Positions 31,647 through 42,704 of a DNA stretch of 64,000 nucleotides are shown here, one piece after another. The position numbers and the translations under genes are program-made. The notes beneath the pieces are model-generated. The model was given only the letters and a program-made list of their open reading frames with translations. It ran no database searches and had not been told where the DNA came from. The stretch is taken from assembly GCA_003117195.1 (NCBI GenBank), contig BDSI01000199.1:1-64000 (forward strand), given 5' to 3'. Numbering within the stretch: the first letter of the stretch is position 1; every line of letters starts with the position of its first letter. This stretch comes from Eudorina sp. 2006-703-Eu-15. Lineage: Eukaryota; Chlorophyta; Chlorophyceae; Chlamydomonadales; Volvocaceae.

Positions 31647-34600
31647 ATGTGGTTGTGGCTCTTTGGACTTTTTACCTGGGTCCATCTGCAGCTAATTGAG
31701 CCTATCGTAAGATGGTGGGAAGAAGTAGTACTTGGAAGCTGGGAGGAGTGGCTGCTTGCCCTCGTTCGACAGGGGTTTGAGGAGACGACACGATTTCTCA
31801 ATGCTCTGGGAACCTGGTTCTTGTCCGTCTTCAGCGAGCGCAGCTACCGTGAGCAGCTGAAGCGTACATGGCAGGAGAATTCTTGGCAGCAGTGGTGGGG
31901 TGAGGTCGCGACACGACCCTCTACCTTGAATGCTCTTGTTGCAAACTTGGTCGCGCAGCAGAAGCAGCAGCAGCAAAGCAGTCAAGGTGAGTATGTTCCA
32001 GTCACACATCTGCTCGCCTGTGCCGCCGAGTTGCTCCTTGAAAGTTGCCGGGCTGGTCAGCCCCTGTCCGGCAGCAGTCTCTTACACGTTCGCCGCGTGT
32101 CGGGCCGGCAGGTAATGGCGAGGATTTTGTCGGGCCCGTAAGCGGCAACGACGCACCAGCGCCCGCACGTGTGTCCCCCAGTCCTACGGTCGATGGAGGC
32201 TCATCTGCGTGGTGGCCCCGCCCTGTTCGTCAAGGGGCCGGACGGATGGGTCGTATGCGGCAGCATGGTACCCTCCTCGCCACGCGACTTGAAAGACCAG
32301 TTGTCTTCGTCCAGCAAAGCGGTGCGTTATGTCTGCGGGGCGCGACGGCGTATGTACCCGCCCCGCAAGTGCACTAATGCAGCGGGCTGCTCTGTTCCAC
32401 AGGCATGGGAATCATTGATGAGCTTGCAAAGCGTCGACACGGCCTCATTGAGGACGCGAAAATCGCTGCTCAGCTTGCTGTAAGCAGGTAAGGGGCGTTT
32501 GCAACCGTTTCGTAAGGCACCGCCGAGTTCGCACCATCGACGGTCTCGAGCGTCCAAAGGGGAAGTCCTGGACTCAAGCGCTGCGCTCACCCCTGGGATG
32601 GCTCGTTCTGCGAAGGAGCCGTGACCATGCTCCCTTGTGACCGCAGATGCTTTGACGTGGCGCGCTCGGCTGTCCGGGCAGCGTTTTTCCTCCCAGCTCG
32701 TGATGCGCTAGCGGAGGGAAGCGGCGTAGGGCGGCGCGCAGCGGATGCTGGGGATCAGGTCACGGCAACCAGGCGCTTTGGCGCGGCTGGGGGCGTTGGT
32801 CAGTGTGCCGCCCCGGCGGGTCGCAAGGCGACAATGCACAGGAGCAGGAGCGCGCACGTCAGCATCGTGAGTTCGGCCGTATGTTTAGGTTCCGTGCCAC
32901 GGGTTGTAGCTCCTGGTTATGCAGCTCCTCCTCCTCCTCCTCCCACAGGCCGATATGGCCTATCAACCTGGAGCGGGAGCAGGGTCCGCTTCAACAAGTA
33001 TGTCGCGACGGGGCCTGCAGCGTTCACGGAGCTACGGTCGCCTGCGAACTGATGCGACGCCTTTCAAGTACCAGGCCACAGGTAACCGATTTCCAATGTC
33101 GTATGTTGCTGGGAGCGCTTGGTCCAACCGCGCGACTGGGGTTCGATCTGGGGCAACAACACAGGGCAGTATCCGACTGTATCTCGTTCTTAGCTTGCAG
33201 GCTCGTTTGTGAAAGTTCGCCGCAGCGAGTAGTTGCCCTTTTCCGTCGCTTCTGTCCGCCGCCGGCCCTATTACTTAGAAGCACCCAGCGACGCGCTCAG
33301 CATCATCCGTGCGGCCGGGTACCCGCACGAGCTGCACACCATCACAACGGATGACGGGTACGTGCTATGCATGGAGCGTATTCCGCGACCCGGCGCACGC
33401 GACGTGGTGTTCTTCATGCATGGCGTGCTGGACACCTCGATGGCCTGGGTCAGCGGCGGCGTGACTGGCAGCCAGGCGTTCGCCGCGTGGGAGGCCGGCA
33501 TGGACGTGTGGCTGGGCAACAGTCGCGGGAACGCCCCCCGTCAGCACCAGGGTAAGGTTTCTCATATAGTCTTTGTGTGGGCTCCAGGACTTCGCCACAT
33601 GGCGCTGGGCAGTGGGCCTTGGCTTTGCCGGAGTCAACCGTACAGGTCTACGTAGCGATGGGGTGCCGGAAGTGGGACGGCAGAATAGGAAGGCACGGTG
33701 CGCCCTGCTAATGGCTTGGTAGGCCCTTTGCGTGACCTGTTGAGTTTCAGATGAGGCGCAGATTGAACTTGCAGCGGACTAGAACAGGTGCTGAGGGCGT
33801 GAAGACGTTCGACGCTGGTCGCTGCACAAATCATTTCGTCACAGGACACTTCAGAATAGGTTGGCCGTGGCATTGTATACCTCCCGACGAGATGTTCATT
33901 TCGGTGAAGTGCGGAGCTAGAGAGTGAGCAGGAATATTGTTAATGTCTGCGACCCCCCGTGTGACCGAACATCGCAGACCCAACCCGGCGGGGCTGGAGG
34001 TACTGGCAGTACAACATCAACCACATGGGCATGTACGACATCGCGGCGCAGCTCGATCACATCCACAACATCAAGTGCGCGGAGCTTGGCGCCGGTGAGC
34101 CTCTCCAACCTCGCCCTCCCTGCGCACCTTTCCTTGACCTTGTACACATATGACGCAGTAACGCATTTCTGCAAGGATCGAAGCGGTGTTGAGATGGCTG
34201 CCATTCAACCTGACCCTTCGGAATCGGCTCGATGCGGTGTTTTCCGCAGGAACCGTCACCCTTGACCTGGACCACCTGGGGCCCCTGGCGGGGAGGTACT
34301 TTTCGGGAGTGGGCGGCGGCGGTGCTGGCGGCAAGCGCATGCCGCCTAACAGCTACGCGGGAGGGGGACTGCACCTGCTGCCGGAACGTGCGGTCAGCTC
34401 GCTGGAGGCACACGGAGCTGCTTCCGGGCTGGAGGGTCATTCGGGTCCTGTGGCCTTTCGGGGCGGCGTCAGGTGGGTTGGGTCCACTTTAGATGGGAAC
34501 GGAATGTCCGTTCGAGACGTTTGCCTGGGGCATGCGGCGCAGCTTCGGGGGTTGGTACAGTAGCTCTCACTATGGCTTACATTGCGGTGGGTCGCTTTCG

Positions 34601-37600
34601 GATTGTGGGCAGATTGACAGTCTGTCTGTAGCTGGGGGGCTGGCTTGTATGCGGCGGGGTTCCCCGAAATCGCTGCTGCCCAGACCCAAGCCGTGTGCTG
34701 ATCTTCTATGGCCGAGTAATCCTTCATCCCCGCGTACGAAAGGTGCTGACAGGGTACGAGAGGGAGGTTGTCTGCAGACAGGAAACGTATGGTATTCCCA
34801 AGTACTGATTCCTATGGGGGCTCCCACGTCCCCTATGTAGGATGCGGCATTCGAACAGCGAGGGCAACCTGTGCCACTTTGGCAGTGGCAACAGCGTCTC
34901 CAGCGGAACCCGCGGCGCTCCGCTCGAGGCGATCGGGACGCGTAGCAGCGGCTTTCGCTCCGCGGGGACTCCCTCGGAAGCCTCCACCGATCTCGCACCC
35001 ACCACGCCCCAGCAGCCGTCCCCGCACCACCAGTGCACTGGCCCCAACGCTGCTGTCGACGGGCCCAACAGCATCGCGAGCGCTGCCAGCCTGGGCCGGG
35101 CGCCAAGCAGCCAGGGGATGCTGACGCCGGTGGCCAGCTGCGACGAAGATCAGCAGGTGTCCGGCGATGCGGGGGCGGGGGCGGGGGCAGCTGCAGCGGA
35201 CGCACCAGACGGTCCATGGACGGAGCAACCCTGTCCGCGGCGCGCTCTGGCGCCGGAGCCGTTCGGCGCTGCGGATGCGGATGCAGTCGCCGCCGGCGTA
35301 GTAGGTACTGGGGAGCTGAAGGCTGCTGCCCCAGGCGGCTGCTGCCCCAGCATGGACGGCGCCGGTCCGATAGTGATCTGCGAGGCGGCGCAAGCGGCCG
35401 CGACCGCGACCATGACCGCCATGAAGGCGCCAGGCCCGTTGCCGCGCGTGCGTCAAAACGCCGTGACGCTGACGGTCGCGACGCCCGCGGCAGTTGGCGA
35501 GAGCGATGCGGTGGCAGCCCGGCCCGACGGCCTTCCCGCTGTGGTCACGTCGGGTCCAACGACAACGTTTACCCTAGAGGCCAAGACCCGCAGCGTGTTC
35601 GGTTCCGGTAATGTGGCCGCAGATTCGGCGGCGTCGGGCGGGTTTGGGCAGGGCAGGCAAAGCAGCCGCCCCGGGGGCAGCTCGGGGACGTTTGTGCGGC
35701 CTAGCCAGGGCCCAAGTGACAGGCCGAAAGGTGACACCGGTGAGGCCGGCGGCAGCCGCGGTGGCAACGCATCTGCGTCTGTTCTGGGGGTCATGAACAC
35801 CGTTCTGGGACCTGCCGCGGATGCCGTGTCGCAAGCCGTCGCTTCAGCGGGCGCCGCGATCGCCACCGCCGCGGTCTCCGCCACCCAACTGCTACATGCG
35901 TCGCCCCAGAAGGGCAACGCCGCTGGTTGCGCCGCATCATCCTCTGCGGTTCCTGCCGCAGCGCAGCCGACCAGTGCTACCGCGCCGGTGCCGTGCCCGG
36001 CAACCAGCCCGTTCGCATCATTGGCTTCGCAGACCGGCGCTATCGTGTCGGGTGCAGCCGTCGCGGACATCGAGGGTCAAGGAACGGATCCGTGCGCGGT
36101 TGCCGAGGGTGCCCGACCTGCAGCGCTGGACGGACCAGCTTATCCGGGATCGGCCCATGACCATCAGTCGCCGCCGCGTCGTGTTGTGGCAGGCGCGAAT
36201 GGTCGTGCAGCACTTGCCAAGGCGGCGGCCACAGCAGCGAATGGTCGATCATTCGGGCCTTCCCTGCCGTCCCCGACCGTGTCCGGCCCGCGTTTGCATC
36301 GTCGAGTCTGCAGCACGGACGCTCTTGCAGCGGCAGACGCGCCAGCCTGCGCCGACGGGTGGTTCACAAGCGGCGGCTCTGCGGTCTTTGGGCCCCCACG
36401 GCTGGCAGCGCCCGAGCGGTCTGCAAGCGGCCTGTCGGCGGGATCGTGTGCCACCTGGTCCGGTTGCGGTGGTCCGGCCAACGGCGCGGGTGGTTCGGAC
36501 GGCGCTGCAGCAGCGCCCGGTCCGGGCGCGGGGCCGGAGGGTGGCTGCATGGGGCCTGGAGCGTGGGGGGGAGGCAACGGCGCGGCCAGTGCGCGCCGGA
36601 CAGCTGCAACTTCGGCCGGGTGCCCGTATAAGCTCCGTTGCGTCGCGCACAGCCTGGGCGGCATGTCGGTGCTGATCCACTTGATCAACCGGCTGCGGGA
36701 GGGCCGGCCGCATCACGTGACCCGGCTGCTGCTGCTGACCCCAGCTGGCTTCCACAAGCACTGCCCGACGGTGAGTTGCAAGTTCGTGACGGCTAGCGCG
36801 GATTCATCCGAAGTGCGGGGGGTGTTGGATGCTGCGCCCGCGAGCAGAGTTGAACGCGGATTGGGCGATTGGGTCGGTTCGCCTTGGGTCCCCTCGCCCC
36901 TCCGTTTCCATGTCATTCGAGTACTTCCCTCCCGTCCCGATGCAAGCAAATGATAGAGGCTTTTAGGGTTAGGAAGTGAAACATTTCTTTTCGCCCCCCA
37001 GTATGCAGCTCGTCTCGGGGCATCAGGCGGCGCAGGCTCCCAATCGCGAAAGCAGGCACCTTCCCCCTTACAAACCCTTCCCTTCACGCTCGTGGCTTCG
37101 CGCTCCCTGACAAACCCTTCCCTTCGCTCGTGGCTTCGCAGGCGGCCAGGGTCGTGATGTGGGCGCTGCCGCTCGTCACTCGGGCGCTGCGCGCGGTCAT
37201 GGGGCAGTCCTTCTGCTTCCCACTGTACATCCCGACGCCGGTGGGCCGGGCGCTGACGTTCAAGCTGCTGCTGTCCGCCAGCCGGATCCCGGGTCTGGGC
37301 GAGCTGCTGCGGCTGGGCTTCAAGGTTCGTGAGATTTGGGGAGCGGAAAGCGCGTCCTGGGTGCGTGTGCCGATGCCGGCCTGCGCCCTGTCCGATCGTG
37401 GACGTCGTGCACACGGTTTGTAAAAGCGGCGCGATTGCTCAACTCAAAAGGCCGCCGAAGGTGTCGCATGATGCTGTGGTGTTTTTGTTCCTGGAGGTGT
37501 TCAGAAGCGCTGTCTTCCGCGGCTGTTGCGGTCCTACAGGCTCTTCTGAATGGGGACATCAGCCAGTGGGACCGGGCCCTGCAGATGCCGCACTACAGTG

Positions 37601-38517
37601 CGCAGGACATGCCGGCTATATCTGTGGAACAGGGTGAGTGGGCGTTTTCCAGGGGCAGCAGGATGATTCATGCAGTACGGTATTTGATTGGCAACCTACG
37701 CTTCCGGTAAAGGTCCGGTAGAACACTCCAGGCGCGATTGCTTTGGGAAGGCTGATGCAATACGGCGTTCGTGGCGGCGCTGCATCACGATTTGAGTGGG
37801 TGTTCAGGTCGACTCACCGCCACAGCAGCCGCTCGAGGCCACGACCCGCCAAATGCCTCAGTTGAGCGTCGCTTACCATCATCCTCGCCGTTGGTCCCTG
37901 GCCCCCTGCCCCTCACCTCGTGCGTCCGCAGTGCTGCACCTTGTCCAGCTTGTCGCAACGGATGCCTTCCGGCTGTACGACTACGGCTCTCCGGCCGCCA
38001 ACGCCGCTCACTACGGCAGCCCCACGCCGCCCGACGTGTCCCGAGAGTACTGGCGGCTCGACCTGCCCGTGCACCTGGTGGGCGGCCGGCGGGACGGCAT
38101 CATCCCGCCGCCCAACATCCACCGCCATCTCGATGCTATGCGCTCTCAGGTGCGTTACAGATACCATTTAGGCCGCATGATTACGGGATTGGGAACGGAG
38201 TTCAGGTGCAGGCTCCGCGTGGTGTGGCTTGAAGAGGACGCTCAAGGACGCGGCCCGGGATCAGTGCGTGCTCCTTGTGCCGGGCAGGCAAATGTGGCTG
38301 GCTGTGGGGGGGGAGTCACCTTGTGGCTGAGCCAATAAGGGCCAGGGACGAAAGCCCATAATGGACGGATGATGCAAGGGCGCAACCTCGCTCCAAATTG
38401 CTGGGTCCGCAGGGCGTGGCGGTGAGCTACCGCGAGTTCGACTTCGGGCACCTGGACTTCACTTTCGGCGTCAAGGAGGAGCTCCGGATGTACCTGATGA
38501 AGGTACTGCGGCTGTAA
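31647..38517 (+). CDS. Alpha/beta-hydrolase lipase (acid/steryl-ester lipase type) with giant insertion, about 1376 aa
   Basis: The predicted reaction is hydrolysis of triacylglycerol or steryl esters. Thirteen in-phase exons: 31647-31986, 32112-32321, 32403-32487, 32647-32866, 32949-33081, 33279-33551, 33978-34094, 34250-34472, 34841-36770, 37142-37324, 37540-37633, 37932-38149 and 38413-38517. The N-terminus is hydrophobic and Trp-rich (MWLWLFGLFTWVHL), which suggests membrane association. The lipase N-domain is seen in exon 6 (AGYPHELHTITTDDGYVL, HGVLDTS, WEAGMDVWLGNSRG) and exon 7 (YWQYNINHMGMYDIAAQLDHI). The catalytic triad reads Ser in AHSLGG (about residue 1137), Asp in RRDGII (about 1322) and His in FGHLDF (about 1355). 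Between exon 7 and the serine, where relatives have roughly 30 residues, lie about 680 Ala/Gly/Pro-rich residues. The stop overlaps a perfect GTAAGT donor, so an extra 3' exon is possible. Confidence 0.88.
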
Positions 38518-39966
38518 GTGCTGGCCCCCGCGCCGCGCGGTGTGCCAAGAAGGAAGGCCCCACCAAGAGCTGCTGCTATCAGATGCAGCCGCTGGACATG
38601 TACGTGGGTCGTACGGGCGCTCCTCACATAGCCCCGTGTCACCCCGCTGCGAGGGATGCAAGGAAGAAGATGAAGATTGCGCTTTTTTGGTGGGTTCCCG
38701 AGTGCGCTGGGCGGCTGCAGGTGAGGGAGTGGCAATAAATCTAGGATTGGCCGCGAAGGCCTCAGCGCAGCTGCGAGCGTGGCGGGATGCGCAGTGCCGA
38801 GGCGTCGAGCGGGGCGTGATGCTAGGGGTTCGGGAGGGGGTGGGCGTTCGGAAGAGAGAGGCAGGCATGATGCTGGCCCTTCTGCGCTGACGAGGAGTCG
38901 CCTCGCAGGGCGGAGTTTTGTATGATGGGCCTTTGGAAGTTGTCGGGGCTGGGGCATGCTCACAGCAGCAGCGGACCCTCGGCGCCCTGCCAGGCTGTGC
39001 GTTGTCGGCAGGGGCCCGCTAGGGCTGCCCCGTATGTTTGAGAGCAATCCAGATATAATTGGTGTTTTGCCCGAATAGGTTTACGGTGCCGCTGCTGCTG
39101 GGCTATCTGAATGGGTTATCTGTCGTTTCGGTGCTGGGCCACTAACCTGAGCCCAGCGGAAGGTGCGTGGCTCTAAAAGCTGTCGAAGAACCGAATGCTC
39201 TCTACGAATGGGTTTGCCGAGGGCTCGGGCATCAATTATGCCGCCCGCTACTTCATCACGCCTCGCACGTTATGTTGTGCTGACTGGCGATTCGGACGGC
39301 AACCCGTGGGGCAAGACAAGCGTTCTTCGCGGCTGGCGGTTGCAGCTCTTCTACCGGCATGTAGCTGGCCTTCCTAGATTTGTGGGCAGCATCGTTTCAT
39401 ACTAGACACACCAGGTGAACAGACAGACGGAAACCGCTGACGGACGCGATGGACAGGCAATGGCGCGAAGCAAGTGCGGGTTGCGGTCCGTTGTTGTGCT
39501 TTGTTTGCGTGTGCGTGCTTGTATGGATGATTGCGTTTTGAGTAACACCGCGGATGAGGGGGGTTTGAGTGCTAGAAAGGTACTCGGGTGCCTGGCCAGT
39601 TCTAGTACTGATTTCGTTTTTCCTATCGTTCGACATGAGACTCGGTGCTTGGTGAACGGTGTCGGTTTTTGTGGTGGTGTCGGGGATCCGTGGCCGATCT
39701 CCCAGTTCTATCTGGACATATGATCTTTATTAGGATTTCTGATTAAACGTTCTAGTTGGGGGTATGTGCGGAGGGTTTTATGCAGCCATGCCACGGTCTG
39801 AAGCCATGCGGTGTGGTTGACGGGTTGATGGGATGAGCAGCAGTGGTTCATCATGGCGACGCCGAAGGGATCGCCAGCGAGGGGCCGGGCGCTGTATTCG
39901 GTTGGGGCAATAAATCGCCTGTCCGTCGTTTGTGTGTGTTTTCAGCCCGGCATTTTTGCAGGGCGG
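38518..39966. other. Spacer downstream of the lipase gene
   Basis: 3' UTR of the lipase plus intergenic DNA. No further coding domain is recognised; frames at 38540-38890 and 39415-39723 have no protein signature. Confidence 0.55.
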
Positions 39967-39976
39967 TTGCCGGTGC

Positions 39977-42432
39977 CTGTCATGTTGGTGCTTTTGCTAT
40001 GCGGGTGTGAGTGTGAGTGCGCTGGGGTGACTGGCGAGCTGGCGCTGGCGATGCAACCTGCAGGAGCGCGTGCGGCGAAGAAACAGTGCGAAGACGGTGT
40101 GCGTGGTACGGACGAGACGTGCAAGTACAGTAGTACTGCATGGCAAAACTCGACAGCAATCGTCTGGTTGGCGAGGCTGTGACTTCTAATTGGGTCGGGC
40201 CGCGCCATCCAGTTTGGTTGTCGAAGGACGAACGCAAGTCATGGCAACAGTTCGCAATGACTGGCGTATGCGTGTGACGACTACCGGTGATGGGTTACGA
40301 CTGAAGAGTGAAGGTTGTGGAACCCGGTGAAACAAGACCACGCACGCAGCTCTGTGACTGACGGGAGCGCGCTTTGCTGGAAGCCGGAATCGCATTAGCG
40401 CCGTGTGATGCTTTCTCGGCATATCAGACGTCATATGCTCCAGCTTTCGCTTGTGATCGATCGGTGTGTACGCAAGGCCCATCCAGTTCAGGTACCGACA
40501 TGCTGTCACGCCCGGCCCCTGCACTCCAGCCCTATCGGTGTACTCAGGGAAGCCCCTGGGATCCTGATCCAGGCAATCAGCAGACCAATCGCAGAGCAGT
40601 CTGCGCCGAAATCCTAAGAGCAAATCTCCAAAAGGGATATCTAGCGCGACAATGGCCTTTGCCTTGGCCTCCGCACTGAGCGCCTCCTCCACATGCGCCT
40701 TATAATCGAACCCCAGGGTTTCGAAAATCCGAAGTACCTTCCCCGCCCAAAAGTATTCATGCTCGTTGGTCATATGGTCCGACTCCAGCCATGCCTTAAT
40801 GTCCTCCTCAAGCACAGCCCTGGCAAGCGAATTTGGCTGTTTGACTAGCCGCTTCCAAAAGCCGAACACCTGTTGAGCCCAAAAGTAGTGCAGTGGGAGC
40901 TGTGATGTCTCCGCAAACAAAAGCCTGTTTGGGGGTAGGCTTGCGCCAACCACCTTTCGCAGAAAGATCTTCTGAACCTCCACCATCGGGTCAGCCATGG
41001 CTTTTTCGAAAACGCCAGCCCTGCTACCCGCATTCCTGACCCAACCTCCCCACTTTTTCACGCGTGCGGAGCCCTCCTCGGATAGGCCCGTGCCAGCGCG
41101 TTGCCCCCACCTTAACCACTCCCTCACTCGCTGCCGCCTTCTTGTTCCGAGCACTTCACGTATCGCGTCCGGGCCCCAGACTTCGACTCCATATGAAAGC
41201 AAGGATCTAACCTGAACGTCGAAACAACGGAGCATCAGGTCTGGTGCCCAAATCCGATTTGCCTCCAGCTCACGCATCAAAGAGAACACTGCTCTGCGCC
41301 CAACATCACAGATTTCCATGCGACAAGAATCGAACGGGAGATTGCTACCGTAGCGCAAGCCAAGGTATTTCGCGCGCTCCTTGACCGGAATGGCCTGGCC
41401 GGCAAACCTGAGTTGCCTAGCGCCCTCCGTGAGCTGTACGTGCTGATTCTGGGTACCAGCAAACACCAGCAGTTCACACTTGTTCACATTCAACGACATA
41501 CCAAAAGCGTCACAAAATTCTGCCAACCTATCCAACAGGAATTGCATACGAGAGGCATCCATTGCAAACATTGTGAGATCGTCTGCGTACAACAGCTCCG
41601 GCACTTTCCTCCCCCGGGCGACTGGAGCTCTGCCCGTCGGGTTCCGGCGCTCATGTTCGTCGATGTAATCCGCAAAGGCCTCGATGAACATACCAAAAAG
41701 AACTGGGCTCAGGGGGCAGCCCTGTTTCACACCTTGGTCGGAGTTGAACGCTTCGCCACGCGGGCCGTTCACCTTCACTCGCAGCTCTACCTTGTCGTAG
41801 GATCGCCGTAGGGCATCCAGCATCTTGCCAGACAGGCCACGTTCTTTCATCCGTTCCCAAAGAAGCTCACGATCTACGCGATCAAAAGCCTTCTCGAAAT
41901 CAATCTGACAGATCAACAAACCGCCTTGCCCAGGTCTTGCGTATCGTGTTATGAAATGGCGAAGCGTAAAGAGATGATGTTGGGTACCGATACCCTGGCG
42001 GAACCCAGCTTGGCACCAGTGTCGTACTGGTGTTTCGGCGGGTTCTGCCTCCGCGAACTTAGCAAAGCGACGTTCGAGCACTGACGCGTAACATTTGGCT
42101 AGCACTCCACCAACTGCAATCCCACGGTAATTGCTGCAGTCCGTAGCGTCCCCCCCGTTGCGCTTGTATACCGGGACCAGGTCAGACACCGTGAACTGAT
42201 CCGGGATATCCCCTGTTGACCGAATGCGCTCCAAAAGAGCCTGTATGATTGGGATCATACGGTTTACCTCCGGGCGCTCATCCTCACTCCCGCTCCGCAG
42301 CCTTTTCGCATACTTGTAGCATTCCCCGCAGACCCTTTCGGGACCGCTGGATTTGCCGTTAGGCAGATTCATCAGCAGCTGGTGTGCGAAGTATGTCGTG
42401 TAGTGGCATCGTGATTGTTGGATCGGCATTAC
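39977..42432 (-). mobile_element. 5'-truncated LINE with open RT frame
   Basis: A non-LTR retrotransposon in minus orientation. The coding frame covers 40186 to about 42432 and lacks the endonuclease upstream of RT, so the insert is 5' truncated. A 10-bp repeat, TTGCCGGTGC, occurs at 39967-39976 and 42433-42442. It could be the target-site duplication, but 10 bp over this search space could arise by chance. No obvious poly(A) or microsatellite tail is seen. The insert lies 260-270 bp upstream of the SET-domain gene start. Confidence 0.8.
40186..42432 (-). CDS. LINE reverse transcriptase, N-terminally truncated, about 750 aa
   Basis: The frame opens with the region before the fingers (LPNGKSSGPERVCGE). 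It then shows the RT motifs: CSNYRGIAV, FRQGIGTQHHLF, motif A QIDFEKAFDRVDR, motif B QGVKQGCPLSPVLF and motif C ELLYADDLTMFA with the catalytic YADD. A thumb and a long C-terminal region of about 350 residues follow. No RNase H motif is seen, so this is a different LINE family from the one at 5902-8507. The lack of stops across roughly 750 codons suggests a recent insertion. It cannot be autonomous without the missing 5' endonuclease part. Confidence 0.88.
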   Translation of the reverse strand, partial: VMPIQQSRCHYTTYFAHQLLMNLPNGKSSGPERVCGECYKYAKRLRSGSEDERPEVNRMIPIIQALLERIRSTGDIPDQFTVSDLVPVYKRNGGDATDCSNYRGIAVGGVLAKCYASVLERRFAKFAEAEPAETPVRHWCQAGFRQGIGTQHHLFTLRHFITRYARPGQGGLLICQIDFEKAFDRVDRELLWERMKERGLSGKMLDALRRSYDKVELRVKVNGPRGEAFNSDQGVKQGCPLSPVLFGMFIEAFADYIDEHERRNPTGRAPVARGRKVPELLYADDLTMFAMDASRMQFLLDRLAEFCDAFGMSLNVNKCELLVFAGTQNQHVQLTEGARQLRFAGQAIPVKERAKYLGLRYGSNLPFDSCRMEICDVGRRAVFSLMRELEANRIWAPDLMLRCFDVQVRSLLSYGVEVWGPDAIREVLGTRRRQRVREWLRWGQRAGTGLSEEGSARVKKWGGWVRNAGSRAGVFEKAMADPMVEVQKIFLRKVVGASLPPNRLLFAETSQLPLHYFWAQQVFGFWKRLVKQPNSLARAVLEEDIKAWLESDHMTNEHEYFWAGKVLRIFETLGFDYKAHVEEALSAEAKAKAIVALDIPFGDLLLGFRRRLLCDWSADCLDQDPRGFPEYTDRAGVQGPGVTACRYLNWMGLAYTPIDHKRKLEHMTSDMPRKHHTALMRFRLPAKRAPVSHRAACVVLFHRVPQPSLFSRNPSPVVVTRIRQSLRTVAMTCVRPSTTKLDGAARPN

Positions 42433-42442
42433 TTGCCGGTGC

Positions 42443-42704
42443 AAATAGATATGTGAAAATCATTATAAAAAGAACAATTTATGCTTCTTCTTTGCGTGTC
42501 GGGACACATTCATTAGTTCCGGTACGGTAGTCGCAAGGCCCTCCGATTTCCGTCAACATAAAACAAGTGCAACAAGCCATAGTTATTTCAGGGGCGGCTG
42601 GCCTGTTGAAGGATTGTACATTCATATACTTGCAGCCGCCCCTCCGGCCGGTTGCTTGCATGCCGCGCCTTCTGGTGGCGCGGCAGCCGCCGGTTGGGTC
42701 GAAC
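42443..42704 (+). promoter_or_regulatory. Presumed promoter/5' UTR of the SET-domain gene
   Basis: The only non-LINE sequence between the truncated LINE and the first codon. The upstream in-frame ATG at 42660 means part of it may be coding. No clear core promoter motif is identified. Confidence 0.4.

Noticed and set aside
35453..36761. Long minus-strand frames across the lipase insertion
   Set aside because: Mirror frames of a GC-rich low-complexity exon; the plus frame continues in phase into AHSLGG.
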